A stretch of 64,000 nt of DNA from Clostridia bacterium (GCA_017435865.1 JAFSEF010000051.1:33940-97939), one strand, 5' to 3'; positions 41,158-50,539 are shown, numbered from the stretch's first letter. Numbers and translations: made by a program. Notes: generated from the letters alone by a model not told the origin.

Positions 41158-42255
41158 TTATTCGCCGAGAAAATATCTGCCGTAAGCATCAGCAGCCTTC
41201 AGTGCTGCACAAACCTTTTCAGGGGTTACTTCAAACGGCATATTATGCAGCGTGTCGCCTTCTGCACAGGCTGCAGTTGCTACAGCCATGAGCTTTTCAT
41301 CGGTCACTTCTTCAATGCCGAGTTCTTTGAAGGTTACAGGCAGGCCGAGTTCAATGCAGAACGAAATAACTCTTTCAAGTTCATCGCCGTCAACATTTTC
41401 GAGAACGAGCTGTGTGAGAGTGCCGAATGCTACTTTTTCGCCGTGGTACATATGGTGGCATTCGCTGAGCACGGTCAGACCGTTGTGAATTGCATGTGCA
41501 CCGGCAAGACCGCCGCTTTCAAAACCGATACCGCTGAGCAGTGTGTTGGCTTCAATGACCTTTTCAACCGCTTCCGTGCATGCACCTGCTTCGAGTGCGA
41601 TCTTAGCCTTAACACCTTCATCCATCAGCGTTTCATAACAAAGTTTTGCAAGTGCCATGGCAGCACAGGTGACTTTGCCGCCGGCACAAGTGCCTGCATC
41701 TTTTGCCATAACGGCTCTTGCTTCAAAGTAGGTTGCAAGTGCATCACCCATACCGGATACGGTAAGACGGGCAGGAGATGCTGCAATGATGTCAGTATCC
41801 ATCAGAACCATATTGGGATTTGCAGGCAGGAACAGGTATTCTTCAAAAACACCGTCATCTGTATAAATAACGGACAGAGCACTGCAAGGTGCATCGGTGG
41901 AAGCAATGGTCGGGCAGATCAGCACGGGAGTCTTGCAGTAATACGCTACAGCTTTGGATGTATCCAGAATCTTACCGCCGCCGATACCGATGATCAGGTC
42001 GCAGTTCTGTGCCTTCATGATTTCAATGAGACGATTGATTTCATTCTTTGAGCATTCGCCGTTGAAGTAATCAAATACAAGTTCAAAATCCCGGCCATCA
42101 AAACTGCTTTTGACGGTTTCGCCAATACGTCTGAATCCGGATTCTGTAATCAGAATCAAAGCTTTTTTGCCGTAATTCTTTGCATAATCATAAAGTTTTT
42201 TCATTTCACCGGCACCCTGTACATACTTGCCGGGGCTGATCAGAATTTTTGCCAT
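41158..42255 (-). CDS. gldA: glycerol dehydrogenase
   Basis: This 365-residue iron/zinc-type alcohol dehydrogenase oxidises glycerol to dihydroxyacetone with NAD. The dinucleotide motif IIGIGGGKILDTSKAVAYY (about 85-103) and metal ligands (Asp in MGDALATYFEA, His in GLAGAHAIHNGL and MYHGEKVAFG) follow the GldA pattern. ATG 42255 is used, behind a GGAGG site, rather than the six-codon extension. Related polyol dehydrogenases share this architecture, so the substrate is probable rather than certain. Confidence 0.85.
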   Translation of the reverse strand: MAKILISPGKYVQGAGEMKKLYDYAKNYGKKALILITESGFRRIGETVKSSFDGRDFELVFDYFNGECSKNEINRLIEIMKAQNCDLIIGIGGGKILDTSKAVAYYCKTPVLICPTIASTDAPCSALSVIYTDDGVFEEYLFLPANPNMVLMDTDIIAASPARLTVSGMGDALATYFEARAVMAKDAGTCAGGKVTCAAMALAKLCYETLMDEGVKAKIALEAGACTEAVEKVIEANTLLSGIGFESGGLAGAHAIHNGLTVLSECHHMYHGEKVAFGTLTQLVLENVDGDELERVISFCIELGLPVTFKELGIEEVTDEKLMAVATAACAEGDTLHNMPFEVTPEKVCAALKAADAYGRYFLGE

Positions 42256-42353
42256 AGTGGAGTCCTCCGTCATTTTTTGATTTCAGTTTACATGAAAAAT
42301 ATGAATGTGTCAATAGAATTGATTTTTGCTTTTTATTTATGCGGAAAAAAGTG

Positions 42354-42382
42354 TTGACATCCCGGATGTTCGGTGATATAAT
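42354..42382 (+). promoter_or_regulatory. consensus promoter of the trpB leader
   Basis: TTGACA (42354-42359), 17 bases, TATAAT (42377-42382). Confidence 0.9.
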
Positions 42383-42388
42383 CATTTA

Positions 42389-42660
42389 CATTAAACCGTT
42401 GAAGCGGAAGTAAAGATGATTATGCTTTTACAGAGAGTCCGTGTTGCTGCGAATCGGGCATAACACAGATCATCAAATGGGCCGCGGAGGGTGCAGTCAA
42501 AGGTGCAAGCCGAGTATCTGCAACGTGAGGGCATACGTCAGTTGCCGGGGATATGTCTGTATCCCGCAAAGGGCACGGTTTTTACCGTGAAGCAAGGTGG
42601 CACCGCGGATATGTATTATTCGTCCTTGACAGAAAATGATTCTGTCAGGGATTTTTTTTA
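42389..42660 (+). promoter_or_regulatory. T-box riboswitch, Trp specific
   Basis: The leader carries the conserved T-box sequence AAGGTGGCACCGCGG (42594-42608) that pairs with the NCCA end of uncharged tRNA, an upstream AGAGAGTCCG stem-I element (42432-42441), and a terminator CCTTGACAGA/TCTGTCAGGG followed by a T run (42623-42659) that competes with the antiterminator. The probable specifier is TGG at 42478-42480 (CAAATGG), which matches tryptophan and the downstream trpB. Uncharged tRNA-Trp would allow read-through. Confidence 0.92.
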
Positions 42661-42675
42661 TGAGGAGACACAGAT

Positions 42676-42720
42676 ATGATTCTGCTTACAAAACGATGGC
42701 GTCGCTTTGACAACCGCTAA
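42676..42720 (+). CDS. 14-residue leader peptide upstream of trpB
   Basis: The peptide [14 protein letters not shown] starts at ATG 42676 with a TGAGGAG ribosome site 9 bases upstream and ends in TAA. It lies after the T-box terminator and 41 bases before trpB. A single Trp codon is flanked by Lys/Arg codons. It could couple translation to Trp supply or simply load ribosomes upstream of trpB. It is too short for homology by eye. Confidence 0.45.
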   Translation: MILLTKRWRRFDNR

Positions 42721-42761
42721 ACAGACATTTTGAACGATTCGTATTATGGAGGAATATAATT

Positions 42762-43982
42762 ATGATTTATAACGGTATTGATTTTGATACATATTTTAAC
42801 AATTATCCCGATAAGGACGGCTATTTCGGCAAATACGGCGGCGTATTCATTGATGAAAAACTCAAAAATGCTATGGCTGAAATCACCGAAGCTTATTATT
42901 CAATCTGCCAGTCCAGAAAATTCATTGCAGAGCTGCGTCGCATCCGTAAAGAATTTCAGGGCAGACCGACTCCCGTTACACATCTTGAAAGATTGTCGGA
43001 TTCTCTCGGCGGCAAGGTGCAGCTGTATGCAAAGCGTGAAGACCTGAATCATTCGGGTGCACACAAGCTCAACCACTGCATGGGTGAAGCACTGCTTGCA
43101 AAATACATGGGCAAAAAGAAAGTCATTGCCGAAACGGGTGCAGGTCAGCATGGTGTTGCTCTTGCAACGGCTGCTGCTTACTTCGGTCTTGAATGTGATA
43201 TCTACATGGGTTCCGTTGATATTAAAAAGCAGGCTCCCAACGTAGCAAGAATGAAAATTCTCGGTGCCAATGTTGTTGAAGTTACCCACGGCCTGCAGAC
43301 ACTCAAGGAAGCCGTCGATGCCGCATTCGATGCTTACAGCAAGGAATACCAGGATTCCATTTATTGCATCGGTTCTGTTCTCGGTCCGCATCCGTTCCCT
43401 ATGATGGTTCGTGATTTTCAGAGCATTGTCGGCATTGAGGCAAGAGAACAATTTGTTGATATGACCGGTCATCTGCCCACTTCCATTGTTGCCTGTGTCG
43501 GCGGCGGTTCCAATGCGGCAGGTCTGTTTGCAGGATTTTTAAATGATCCTGTTGAAATCTACGGTATTGAACCTCTCGGCAGAGGACCGAAACTCGGTGA
43601 CCATGCGGCAAGTCTGAAATACGGTACAGAAGGTATTATGCACGGTTTCAACAGCATTATGCTCAAAGATGAAAACGGCGAGCCGGCACCTGTATATTCC
43701 GTGGCAAGCGGTCTTGATTATCCTTCATCCGGTCCCGAACATGCTTTCCTGCAGGAAATCGGAAGAGTCAAATATGATGTTATTGACGACGAAGAAACCA
43801 TTGATGCTTTCTTCAAACTTTCCCGTCTTGAGGGCATTATTCCTGCGATTGAAAGTTCTCATGCAGTTGCATTCGGCATGAAGCTTGCAAAAACCATGGA
43901 CCACGGTTCCATTCTTATCAATCTCTCGGGCAGAGGCGATAAAGATATGGATTATGTTCTTGAAAATTTCGGTATTCGTTAA
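42762..43982 (+). CDS. trpB: tryptophan synthase beta subunit
   Basis: This 406-residue PLP enzyme joins indole and serine to make tryptophan. The PLP lysine is Lys102 in HSGAHKLNH, the catalytic Glu124 lies in AETGAGQHG, and the phosphate loop is [10 protein letters not shown]. It is a TrpB1-type sequence of normal length. There is no trpA or other trp gene in the neighbourhood, and the Trp T-box governs it alone, which fits indole scavenging or a dispersed pathway. Confidence 0.96.
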   Translation: MIYNGIDFDTYFNNYPDKDGYFGKYGGVFIDEKLKNAMAEITEAYYSICQSRKFIAELRRIRKEFQGRPTPVTHLERLSDSLGGKVQLYAKREDLNHSGAHKLNHCMGEALLAKYMGKKKVIAETGAGQHGVALATAAAYFGLECDIYMGSVDIKKQAPNVARMKILGANVVEVTHGLQTLKEAVDAAFDAYSKEYQDSIYCIGSVLGPHPFPMMVRDFQSIVGIEAREQFVDMTGHLPTSIVACVGGGSNAAGLFAGFLNDPVEIYGIEPLGRGPKLGDHAASLKYGTEGIMHGFNSIMLKDENGEPAPVYSVASGLDYPSSGPEHAFLQEIGRVKYDVIDDEETIDAFFKLSRLEGIIPAIESSHAVAFGMKLAKTMDHGSILINLSGRGDKDMDYVLENFGIR

Positions 43983-44004
43983 AAATTTGTTAAATAATGC
44001 AAGA

Positions 44005-44044
44005 AGCAACCCGGTTATTATGCATAATCGGGCTGCTTTTTTTA
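44005..44044 (+). terminator. terminator of trpB
   Basis: AGCA-CCCGGTTAT pairs with ATAATCGGG-TGCT, followed by TTTTTT. A second inverted repeat (AAATTGCTC/GAGCAATTT, about 44053-44079) and CCCCAAGATTGGGG follow, without an assigned role. Confidence 0.8.
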
Positions 44045-44165
44045 TTATATAGGAAATTGCTCGCGTTGTGAGCAATTTGCATATAACAAAAACACCTTTT
44101 CGCCCCCAAGATTGGGGGACGGGGGGTTGAAATAGAATATTATTTTATAATTCGTTCTGTAATGC

Positions 44166-44194
44166 TTGTATTTTTTAAGAAAACTTAATATAAT
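44166..44194 (+). promoter_or_regulatory. promoter of the DUF362/permease operon
   Basis: TTGTAT (44166-44171), 17 bases, TATAAT (44189-44194). Confidence 0.7.
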
Positions 44195-44226
44195 AGAGTC
44201 ATAAAAGAAAAATATGAGGTGCATTT

Positions 44227-45372
44227 ATGCAGAGAATAAAGAATCTTTTTTTGGCTGCAGTGTTGTTCCTTTTTGTTGTTCTGCTTGTAGTAGCTGCAAA
44301 CGTTGATGTACAGACTCCGCAGGAGAGCACAAGTGAACCGCTTGTTGCCACTTCTGCTTCCGAGAAAGAAACGCAGGGAGCGACCACTTCCGAATCTTTC
44401 CTGTCTACTGAACCGCAGCAAACAACCACCAAAAAACAGGAGCAGACCACAGAGCCGCCTGTTTCCGTCAATATGAGTTGGGGCGATGCGACCACTGTGA
44501 AGGCAGATGAACTGCCTGTTGTTTATATGACAAAAAAGATCGATGCACAGAGTCTTGTGGCGGTGTATAAGGCTTTGAACGTTTCCTTTGCGTATAAAAA
44601 AGCGGCTGTGAAAATTTCAACAGGTGAAACAGGAAGTAACTATTTGCCTGCAGCTTTGATTAAAGATCTTGTTCAGCTTGTCAACGGAACCATTGTTGAA
44701 TGTAACACGGGTTATGGCGGTGAACGAGCTTCCACGGCTATGCATTATCAGCTTGCAAAAGATCACGGATATACGGATATTGCTGATGTTGTCATTATGG
44801 ACGAAAAGGATACGCTCGAAATTCCCGTAAACGGCGGCACTCACCTGAAAACAAACCTTGTCGGTGCCCGTTTTTCCGAATTTGATTATTTTGTCATCTT
44901 GTCACATTTTAAAGGACATATCATGGCAGGATACGGCGGTGCATTGAAAAATATGTCCATCGGAATTGCATCTTCTGTCGGTAAGCGTTTGATTCATACG
45001 GCAGGTACAAGCCGTGACACGATTTATTATGACAATGTTGATGCATTTCTTGAAAGCATGGCAGAAGCCGCAAAATCGGTTTCCGATGCACTGGACGGAA
45101 AAATTGTGTATATTAATGTAATGAACAACTTGTCCGTTGACTGTGATTGCGATTCACAACCTGCAGCACCGACGATGGCAGATATCGGTATTCTTGCTTC
45201 AACAGACCCGGTCGCACTTGACAGAGCTTGCCTTGATCTCGTATATGCAGCCCCTGACGGAAAAGATCTCATTGAACGTGTTGAAAGTCTCAACGGTGCA
45301 CATATACTGACGCATGCAGAAAAGATCGGATTCGGATCACAGGAATATAAATTGGTGACAATCGATGATTGA
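44227..45372 (+). CDS. membrane-anchored DUF362 protein
   Basis: This 381-residue protein has an N-terminal membrane helix (LFLAAVLFLFVVLLVVAANV), a Thr/Ser/Gln-rich spacer (about 28-80) and a DUF362 domain outside the cell: ISTGETGSNYLPAALIKDLV, CNTGYGGERASTAMH, ILSHFKGHIMAGYGGALKNMSIG, and DIGILASTDPVALDRACLDLVY. The 4Fe-4S ferredoxin domain often fused to DUF362 is missing. The domain's function is unresolved. Its last codons overlap the start of the permease gene by 8 bases. Confidence 0.82.
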   Translation: MQRIKNLFLAAVLFLFVVLLVVAANVDVQTPQESTSEPLVATSASEKETQGATTSESFLSTEPQQTTTKKQEQTTEPPVSVNMSWGDATTVKADELPVVYMTKKIDAQSLVAVYKALNVSFAYKKAAVKISTGETGSNYLPAALIKDLVQLVNGTIVECNTGYGGERASTAMHYQLAKDHGYTDIADVVIMDEKDTLEIPVNGGTHLKTNLVGARFSEFDYFVILSHFKGHIMAGYGGALKNMSIGIASSVGKRLIHTAGTSRDTIYYDNVDAFLESMAEAAKSVSDALDGKIVYINVMNNLSVDCDCDSQPAAPTMADIGILASTDPVALDRACLDLVYAAPDGKDLIERVESLNGAHILTHAEKIGFGSQEYKLVTIDD

Positions 45373-46270
45373 AACATTACATCGTGAGTTTGTATATCTG
45401 TGGTATTATACCACCGTACTGCTTGAACAGATCGCTCCGTATTGGATTACAGGCATGCTGGCAGGCAGTCTGATTTCTGTTTTTTTTAAAGAAAAAATGG
45501 TTGCAATGATCGGCCGTATGGTCAACATACGGTATAATATCATCGGCATTTTGATTGCATCCGCAATCGGGATTGTGTCACCGTTGTGTATGTACGGGAC
45601 CATTCCCATTGCTGCAGGTCTTGCATCCAAAGGACTTCGTGAGGACTGGATTGCAGCCTTTATGATGAGTTCCGTTTTGTTGAATCCGCAGTTGTTGATT
45701 TACAGTGCATCTTTGGGTAAAACGGCTGTAATCGTTCGTCTTGTATCTTGTTTTCTTTGCGGAATTGTTGCAGGATTGCTTGTCCGCCTCTTTTTTAAGA
45801 AAAAGCGTTTCTTCAATTTTGACGGTTTTGCAGAAGCGGTGAATCGTGATACCGATCCTCGTTTATTTGTAAGATTCCTGAAAAACCTCGGCAGAAACAT
45901 AAAAAAGACAGCCCCGTATTTTGCACTCGGTATTGTGTTGGCGGTGCTATTTGAACGCTATGTTCCGCAGGATACTTTTGTTTCCCTTTTCGGAGAATAC
46001 AAACGCTTTGGCGTGCTGCTTGCTGCCGCAATGGGTGTACCTGCGTATGCCTGTGGTGGCGGTACAATTCCGTTGTTGCGGTCCTGGCTCAATGCGGGAA
46101 TGACAATGGGTGCTGCCTCTGCGTTTATGATTACGGGACCTGCAACAAAGCTTACAAATCTGACCGCTTTGAAGATCGTAATCGGCGTTCGTAATTTTGT
46201 GATTTATATTGTGTTTGCCATGTTGTTTGCCATGGCGACAGGTTTTGTTGTTGATATTCTTGTTGTATAA
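45365..46270 (+). CDS. permease of the PF03773 (ArsP/DUF318) family
   Basis: This 301-residue membrane protein has about eight helices and the family segments SPLCMYGTIPIAAGLASKG (about 75-93), MSSVLLNPQLLIYSAS, GVPAYACGGGTIPLLRSWLNAGMTMGAASAFMITGPATKL (about 220-259). The Gly/Cys-containing repeats resemble ArsP-type permeases, which export trivalent organoarsenicals, but other members have unknown cargo. Overlap with the DUF362 gene suggests a two-component system at the membrane. Confidence 0.83.
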   Translation: MIETLHREFVYLWYYTTVLLEQIAPYWITGMLAGSLISVFFKEKMVAMIGRMVNIRYNIIGILIASAIGIVSPLCMYGTIPIAAGLASKGLREDWIAAFMMSSVLLNPQLLIYSASLGKTAVIVRLVSCFLCGIVAGLLVRLFFKKKRFFNFDGFAEAVNRDTDPRLFVRFLKNLGRNIKKTAPYFALGIVLAVLFERYVPQDTFVSLFGEYKRFGVLLAAAMGVPAYACGGGTIPLLRSWLNAGMTMGAASAFMITGPATKLTNLTALKIVIGVRNFVIYIVFAMLFAMATGFVVDILVV

Positions 46271-46293
46271 ATCTGATTCGGAATTATTTTTTG

Positions 46294-46322
46294 TTGACAA
46301 ATTATTTTCAAGACTGTACAAT
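46294..46322 (+). promoter_or_regulatory. promoter of ceramidase-like gene 1
   Basis: TTGACA (46294-46299), 17 bases, TACAAT (46317-46322). Confidence 0.8.
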
Positions 46323-46350
46323 ACAATAAAAAGCAAAGGGGAGATCTGAA

Positions 46351-47814
46351 ATGGAAATTATGGATCAAGTCAGCAATTTACTGACACGTTATCTTTCTCA
46401 TGTCGGCAATGTCGTTCTGAAAAAGAATCCTGCCGGAACCCTTAAGGAAAGTTCTTATGATAAATTAAAAACAGAACCTGCATCTTCTTTTATAACCGGT
46501 TTTGCCAAGGCATCCATTCTTCCGCCTGACTGGGCAACAAAGAAGTATTATGTTGCAGGTTACGGAGAAAACAATCCTGCTATCGGTGTCCTTGATGAAC
46601 CGCATGTTCATGCGTTGTGGGTAGATGACCGTTCGGGTCGCGGTGGTGTGTTGTTTATCTCCTGCGACTGTGTCGGTATTCTGAATAAAGACATTCTCAA
46701 ACTCCGCAAAGCGGTTACAGTTGCATTGGGGGATCATTATTGCCGTTCTGTCAATATCTTCTGTACGCACAATCATGCAGGTATTGACACAATGGGTATC
46801 TGGGGTCCCTTGCCGCTGAGCGGTAAAGATCCGAAATATATGAATCTTATCAGAAAGCAGATGATCAAAGCTGCTAAACAAGCAGTTGCCGATGCCCGTG
46901 AGAGCGATGTTTATTACGGAACCATTCAGGTTCCTGATATGCAGGAAGACATCCGCCTTCCTCATGTCTATTCCAAAACGCTGACTCGTTTTCGCTGCGT
47001 TCCCAAGGATGGAAGCCGCGAAATCTGGTTCCTGAATTTTGCTTCGCACTCTGAATCTTTGCAGGGATGCAATTCCCGTATCAGTGCTGATTTTCCGCAT
47101 TATCTCAGAAACAGAATCCGCCTTGCAACAGGGGCAGAAACCATTTACGGTGTCGGTGCAATCGGCGGTATGATCAGCATGGAAATCGCTGACGAAAAAG
47201 CCATCCGTGAAGCCGGCAACGACTTTGCCGAAAGCACAATGCAGATCGGTCACAAGCTCGGTGGCTATGCATTGCAGATTGAAGACGAAAAGCAACTTAC
47301 TCCTTATGTGAATCTTCTCAGAAAAGAATTGTTTGTTCCGGTTGAGAATACCATTCTCTCCATTGCAGGCCGTGTACATATTATCGAAGCAGACTGGTAT
47401 GCCGATTCAAAACTGCCTAAAAAAATCTGCCTGAAAACTGAAATGACTTATATTGATTTCGGCGGCGTTCCGATGTTGCTGATTCCTTGTGAAATGTTCC
47501 CCGAACTTGCTTTCGGCGGTTACCTGAGTGCTGAAGAATCAGCAGAAGGCAAAGGACCCGAAATCAATCCTGTTCCCTTGACGGAAATCGCAGGCGAAAA
47601 AGAGCTGCTCATTTTCGGTTTAGCCAATGACGAACTCGGCTATGTTTTGCCTCCCAATGATTTTATGCTGCATCCCACACAGCCGTATCTTGAAACTCCG
47701 CGTGACCGTCTCGGCCGTCGTCACTATGAAGAAACGAATTCACTCGGACCGCAGACTGCACAGGTGCTTGCCGATTGCTTTGCTTCCATTATGGAAAAAG
47801 TCAAAGAAGAATAA
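46351..47814 (+). CDS. neutral ceramidase-like protein, paralogue 1
   Basis: This 487-residue protein resembles neutral/alkaline ceramidases. FCTHNHAGIDTMGIWGPLP (about 144-162) corresponds to the zinc-ligand segment THTHSGPGG. LNFASHSESL (about 228) corresponds to NFATH. IFGLANDELGYVLPPNDF near 430, followed by HYEETNSLG, corresponds to the family's GLANDYxGY and YEG(A)S ending. It has no signal peptide. True ceramidases hydrolyse the amide of ceramide; the family also contains many bacterial members of unknown amide substrates. A paralogue lies at 50540-52330. Confidence 0.72.
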   Translation: MEIMDQVSNLLTRYLSHVGNVVLKKNPAGTLKESSYDKLKTEPASSFITGFAKASILPPDWATKKYYVAGYGENNPAIGVLDEPHVHALWVDDRSGRGGVLFISCDCVGILNKDILKLRKAVTVALGDHYCRSVNIFCTHNHAGIDTMGIWGPLPLSGKDPKYMNLIRKQMIKAAKQAVADARESDVYYGTIQVPDMQEDIRLPHVYSKTLTRFRCVPKDGSREIWFLNFASHSESLQGCNSRISADFPHYLRNRIRLATGAETIYGVGAIGGMISMEIADEKAIREAGNDFAESTMQIGHKLGGYALQIEDEKQLTPYVNLLRKELFVPVENTILSIAGRVHIIEADWYADSKLPKKICLKTEMTYIDFGGVPMLLIPCEMFPELAFGGYLSAEESAEGKGPEINPVPLTEIAGEKELLIFGLANDELGYVLPPNDFMLHPTQPYLETPRDRLGRRHYEETNSLGPQTAQVLADCFASIMEKVKEE

Positions 47815-47820
47815 ATGAAA

Positions 47821-47860
47821 AAAGGATCCTGACACGTAGCGGTCGGGATCCTTCGTTTTA
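47821..47860. terminator. bidirectional terminator
   Basis: AAGGATCCTGAC pairs with GGTCGGGATCCTT (imperfect), followed by CGTTTT. It lies between the convergent ceramidase-like and deacetylase genes. Confidence 0.7.
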
Positions 47861-48547
47861 TCGGTTCAGGAATTCAATGTTTGTGCAATAAACAATATCA
47901 TCTTTGCCTGCAATTCTTTTGCAGATTTCTTCAATATGCTCCCATGTGTGTCCGGGAACATTATAATCAAACTCATATGCGTGTCCCCACAGGTAGAAAA
48001 GCATATCACCGTCTGTCGGCTTAGCAGCAATAAAATCATCAAGCAGGTCAAATATTTTTTCGTCACAGTGCTGACAGGTCGGATGCCACATCAACGGATC
48101 AGCAGGCGGTAAAAAAGAATGTGTGCTGTCGATGGTTCTGGCATATCTGATTCCGCAATCTTTCAGAATATCGGCCGTCCTGCGGTCATAGGTGCCGCCG
48201 GGGTAGGCATGCCCCGTTACGCTGTAACCCGCAAGTTCGGATAACGCTTTCATGTCGTCCTGAATCTGCAGTTTTACTTCTTTTTCAGGCAACTTTGTAA
48301 GATCCGGATGTGTTTTGCTGTGTGTTGCAACTTCGTGTCCTGCGTAAAGCGTTGCAACTTCTTCTTTGTCTATTTTGTTATGTGCAACAGGTTTGCCGAG
48401 TCTTATGAGTGTGTTGTCAGTGCCCAGAAAACCGGAATTGATGTTGAATGTGCATTTCAGATGATAGCGATTGAATATTTCAACCAATTTTCTGTCCTGC
48501 TGCACACCGTCATCATAGCTCAGTGTGAAATACTTTTTGTATGCCAT
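47858..48547 (-). CDS. polysaccharide deacetylase (CE4 family)
   Basis: This 229-residue NodB-homology protein has FTLSYDDGVQQD (catalytic base and metal Asp), the metal histidines in EVATHSKTHPDL (about 75-86), and HAYPGGTYDRRT. It ends with LFYLWGHAYEFD, the usual CE4 motif-5 region. There is no signal peptide, so it acts on a cytoplasmic N-acetylated sugar or is exported by another route. Its ATG overlaps the stop of the helicase-like gene by one base (TGATG). Confidence 0.88.
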   Translation of the reverse strand: MAYKKYFTLSYDDGVQQDRKLVEIFNRYHLKCTFNINSGFLGTDNTLIRLGKPVAHNKIDKEEVATLYAGHEVATHSKTHPDLTKLPEKEVKLQIQDDMKALSELAGYSVTGHAYPGGTYDRRTADILKDCGIRYARTIDSTHSFLPPADPLMWHPTCQHCDEKIFDLLDDFIAAKPTDGDMLFYLWGHAYEFDYNVPGHTWEHIEEICKRIAGKDDIVYCTNIEFLNR

Positions 48548-49701
48548 CAGTGTTCCTCCTTATTTGTTGCATCTTCTGTATCGTGATAAATATGCGGCAA
48601 GAGTTCTTTGAGTGCTTCATAGGGGGATTTCTGTGTATGCAAAGCGTGAAGAAGTTGTTGATGCAGGTACTGACGTTCCTGTTTTAATCTTGCAGGCGGC
48701 AGGGAAGTATAGTTGCTTCTGACTTGCATATCTTCCTCAATTCTGTATGCCTGTAAAAGCGCATCCTCTTTTGTGTAAAATACAGCGATATCATGTTTGT
48801 TGCAGGAAAGATCCTGTAAGACGAAAATATCATCGGGTATGCCGAGAAAAGCAAGCAGATATTCGTGCTTACAAAACGGAGCTTGTGCAAAAGAAGTGGT
48901 GAACAAAATGTCTGCATCTCCTCTTACAAAACGTTCGAGTGCTCTGTTACGAGGTTCAAAATGCAAACCACCATGAGCAACTGCACACTTGTAACCGTAA
49001 AACCGAAAATAACGGTATGCATCTTCCGCCATTTGTCTTGTTGTGCAAAGAACGGCAGCTTTTTGCAGGTTATTTCTGCGTAAATAATTTTCCAAAGAAG
49101 CAAAGGAAGGAATGTTGTTGTCAGTGAACAGTTTTATGTCGGGACAAATCATCCCCGGGTACACTCTTGCAGGTGTCTTTAATCCGAAAGAAGTGCTGAT
49201 GTCACGCAGGATTGCAGAGCTGTCACTCGCACAAAACGCACAGATCGGCAACGGATTTTTCAGTTGTGCTCTCAGTTCTTTGATTTCAAAAAGACGTTTG
49301 TCAAAATGTGCAACCAAAGGTGAAATTCTTTCTGCATACGGAATCAGCATTGCAGAAAATACGGTTGTGTTGATGTACGACTGCATGAAATCAAAATGTA
49401 TCACCGATAAGGATACAAACACAATGCAGCGTTCTTGTCTGCGGGATTGCGATAGTGAAAATTGTATTTCCTGATCTGTCAGATTGTTGCCGATGAAATA
49501 TATGTTTTTATCTTTGAAATCATTGCGGCAGACAGCATTCGGTGTGTGCGGAAGCACACATAAGATTCTACCGCCTGCTGCAGTACAGATCTCATTCAGA
49601 AGTAAGTCTGTACATCCGAATACGGGACTGAAGGTCATGACATCTGCCTGTGATTTCAGTTTGGAAGCAATTAAATTTGCACTTTCTGTAAATTGGTTCA
49701 T
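48547..49701 (-). CDS. degenerate superfamily 2 (RecQ-like) helicase-fold protein
   Basis: This 384-residue protein has a helicase C-terminal lobe that is still recognisable: KAAVLCTTRQMAEDAYRYFRFYGYKCAVAHGGLHFEPRNRALERFVRGDADILFTT (about 205-260) matches motifs IV-V. In the N-terminal lobe, where the P-loop should be, it reads FSPVFGCTDLLLNEICTAAGG with no GKS/T, and no DEAD/H box is visible. Motif VI Arg residues are also lost. ATPase activity is therefore unlikely. It is translationally coupled to the deacetylase gene. Confidence 0.65.
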   Translation of the reverse strand: MNQFTESANLIASKLKSQADVMTFSPVFGCTDLLLNEICTAAGGRILCVLPHTPNAVCRNDFKDKNIYFIGNNLTDQEIQFSLSQSRRQERCIVFVSLSVIHFDFMQSYINTTVFSAMLIPYAERISPLVAHFDKRLFEIKELRAQLKNPLPICAFCASDSSAILRDISTSFGLKTPARVYPGMICPDIKLFTDNNIPSFASLENYLRRNNLQKAAVLCTTRQMAEDAYRYFRFYGYKCAVAHGGLHFEPRNRALERFVRGDADILFTTSFAQAPFCKHEYLLAFLGIPDDIFVLQDLSCNKHDIAVFYTKEDALLQAYRIEEDMQVRSNYTSLPPARLKQERQYLHQQLLHALHTQKSPYEALKELLPHIYHDTEDATNKEEH

Positions 49702-49827
49702 TGTATATTCCGTTCTGTTGAATTCGTTTTTTTTATTATATCAGTGCGGAAATATAAAATCAATATTTACATTTTATTTTTAATGTGATATTATTTAAGA
49801 AAATAAATAAAGAAGGACTTGTAAAAA

Positions 49828-50508
49828 ATGGATGAAAGAACCCCTCAGCAGATCAAAGAAGAGATCTGCGAAATTGGCAGAAGAATTTATATGAACGGTT
49901 TTGTTGCCGCAAACGACGGCAATATCTCCGTAAAAGTGGCTGAAAACGAGTTTTATTGCACTCCCACAGGCGTTTCCAAGGGCTTTATGACCCCTGATAT
50001 GATTATCCGCGTAGACGGTGAAGGCAATAAGATCGAAGGCAATCTCAATCCGTCTTCCGAAATCAAAATGCATCTTCGTGTTTATAAGGAACGTCCCGAT
50101 GTCAATGCCGTTGTGCATGCACATCCTCCCATTGCAACCGCTTTTGCAGTCTGCAATATTCCGCTTGACCAGTACATTATGCCCGAAGCCGTGCTGTTCC
50201 TCGGCACTGTTCCCGTATGTGCTTACGGCACCCCTTCTACAGACGAAGTTCCCGAATCGCTGCTTCCTTACATCGAAAACCACGATTCATTCCTGCTGCA
50301 GAATCACGGTGCGTTGACCGTCGGCAACACCCTTATGCGTGCTTATTTCAACATGGAATCCGTTGAATTCTTCGCTAAAGTTGCAAAATATGCCAAGGAA
50401 CTCGGCGGCGGCAGAGAATTTACCGACGAAGAAATGGAAAAGCTTGCCGAAATCAGAAAGAGATTCAATGTTGCAGGCAGACATCCCGGTTTTGACCGCA
50501 AAAAATAA
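49828..50508 (+). CDS. class II aldolase/adducin family protein
   Basis: This 226-residue zinc enzyme is of the fuculose/ribulose-phosphate aldolase-epimerase family. It shows GFVAANDGNISVK (about 24-36), TPTGVSKGFM, NPSSEIKMHLRVYKERPDVNAVVHAHPP (zinc ligands in HAHPP, about 98), and LLQNHGALTVG with the third His near 160. The substrate is not predictable: L-fuculose-1-P, L-rhamnulose-1-P, L-ribulose-5-P or a methylthioribulose derivative. It is followed 31 bases later by ceramidase-like paralogue 2, which has its own AAAGGAG site, suggesting an operon. Confidence 0.88.
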   Translation: MDERTPQQIKEEICEIGRRIYMNGFVAANDGNISVKVAENEFYCTPTGVSKGFMTPDMIIRVDGEGNKIEGNLNPSSEIKMHLRVYKERPDVNAVVHAHPPIATAFAVCNIPLDQYIMPEAVLFLGTVPVCAYGTPSTDEVPESLLPYIENHDSFLLQNHGALTVGNTLMRAYFNMESVEFFAKVAKYAKELGGGREFTDEEMEKLAEIRKRFNVAGRHPGFDRKK

Positions 50509-50539
50509 TCTAATACATTATTCCTAATAAAGGAGATTC

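Noticed and set aside
42491-42679. 62-codon frame in the trpB leader
   Set aside because: It runs through the T-box antiterminator and terminator, which explain the sequence fully.
43983-44226. trpA or another trp gene after trpB
   Set aside because: Only a terminator and short inverted repeats follow. No coding sequence is present.
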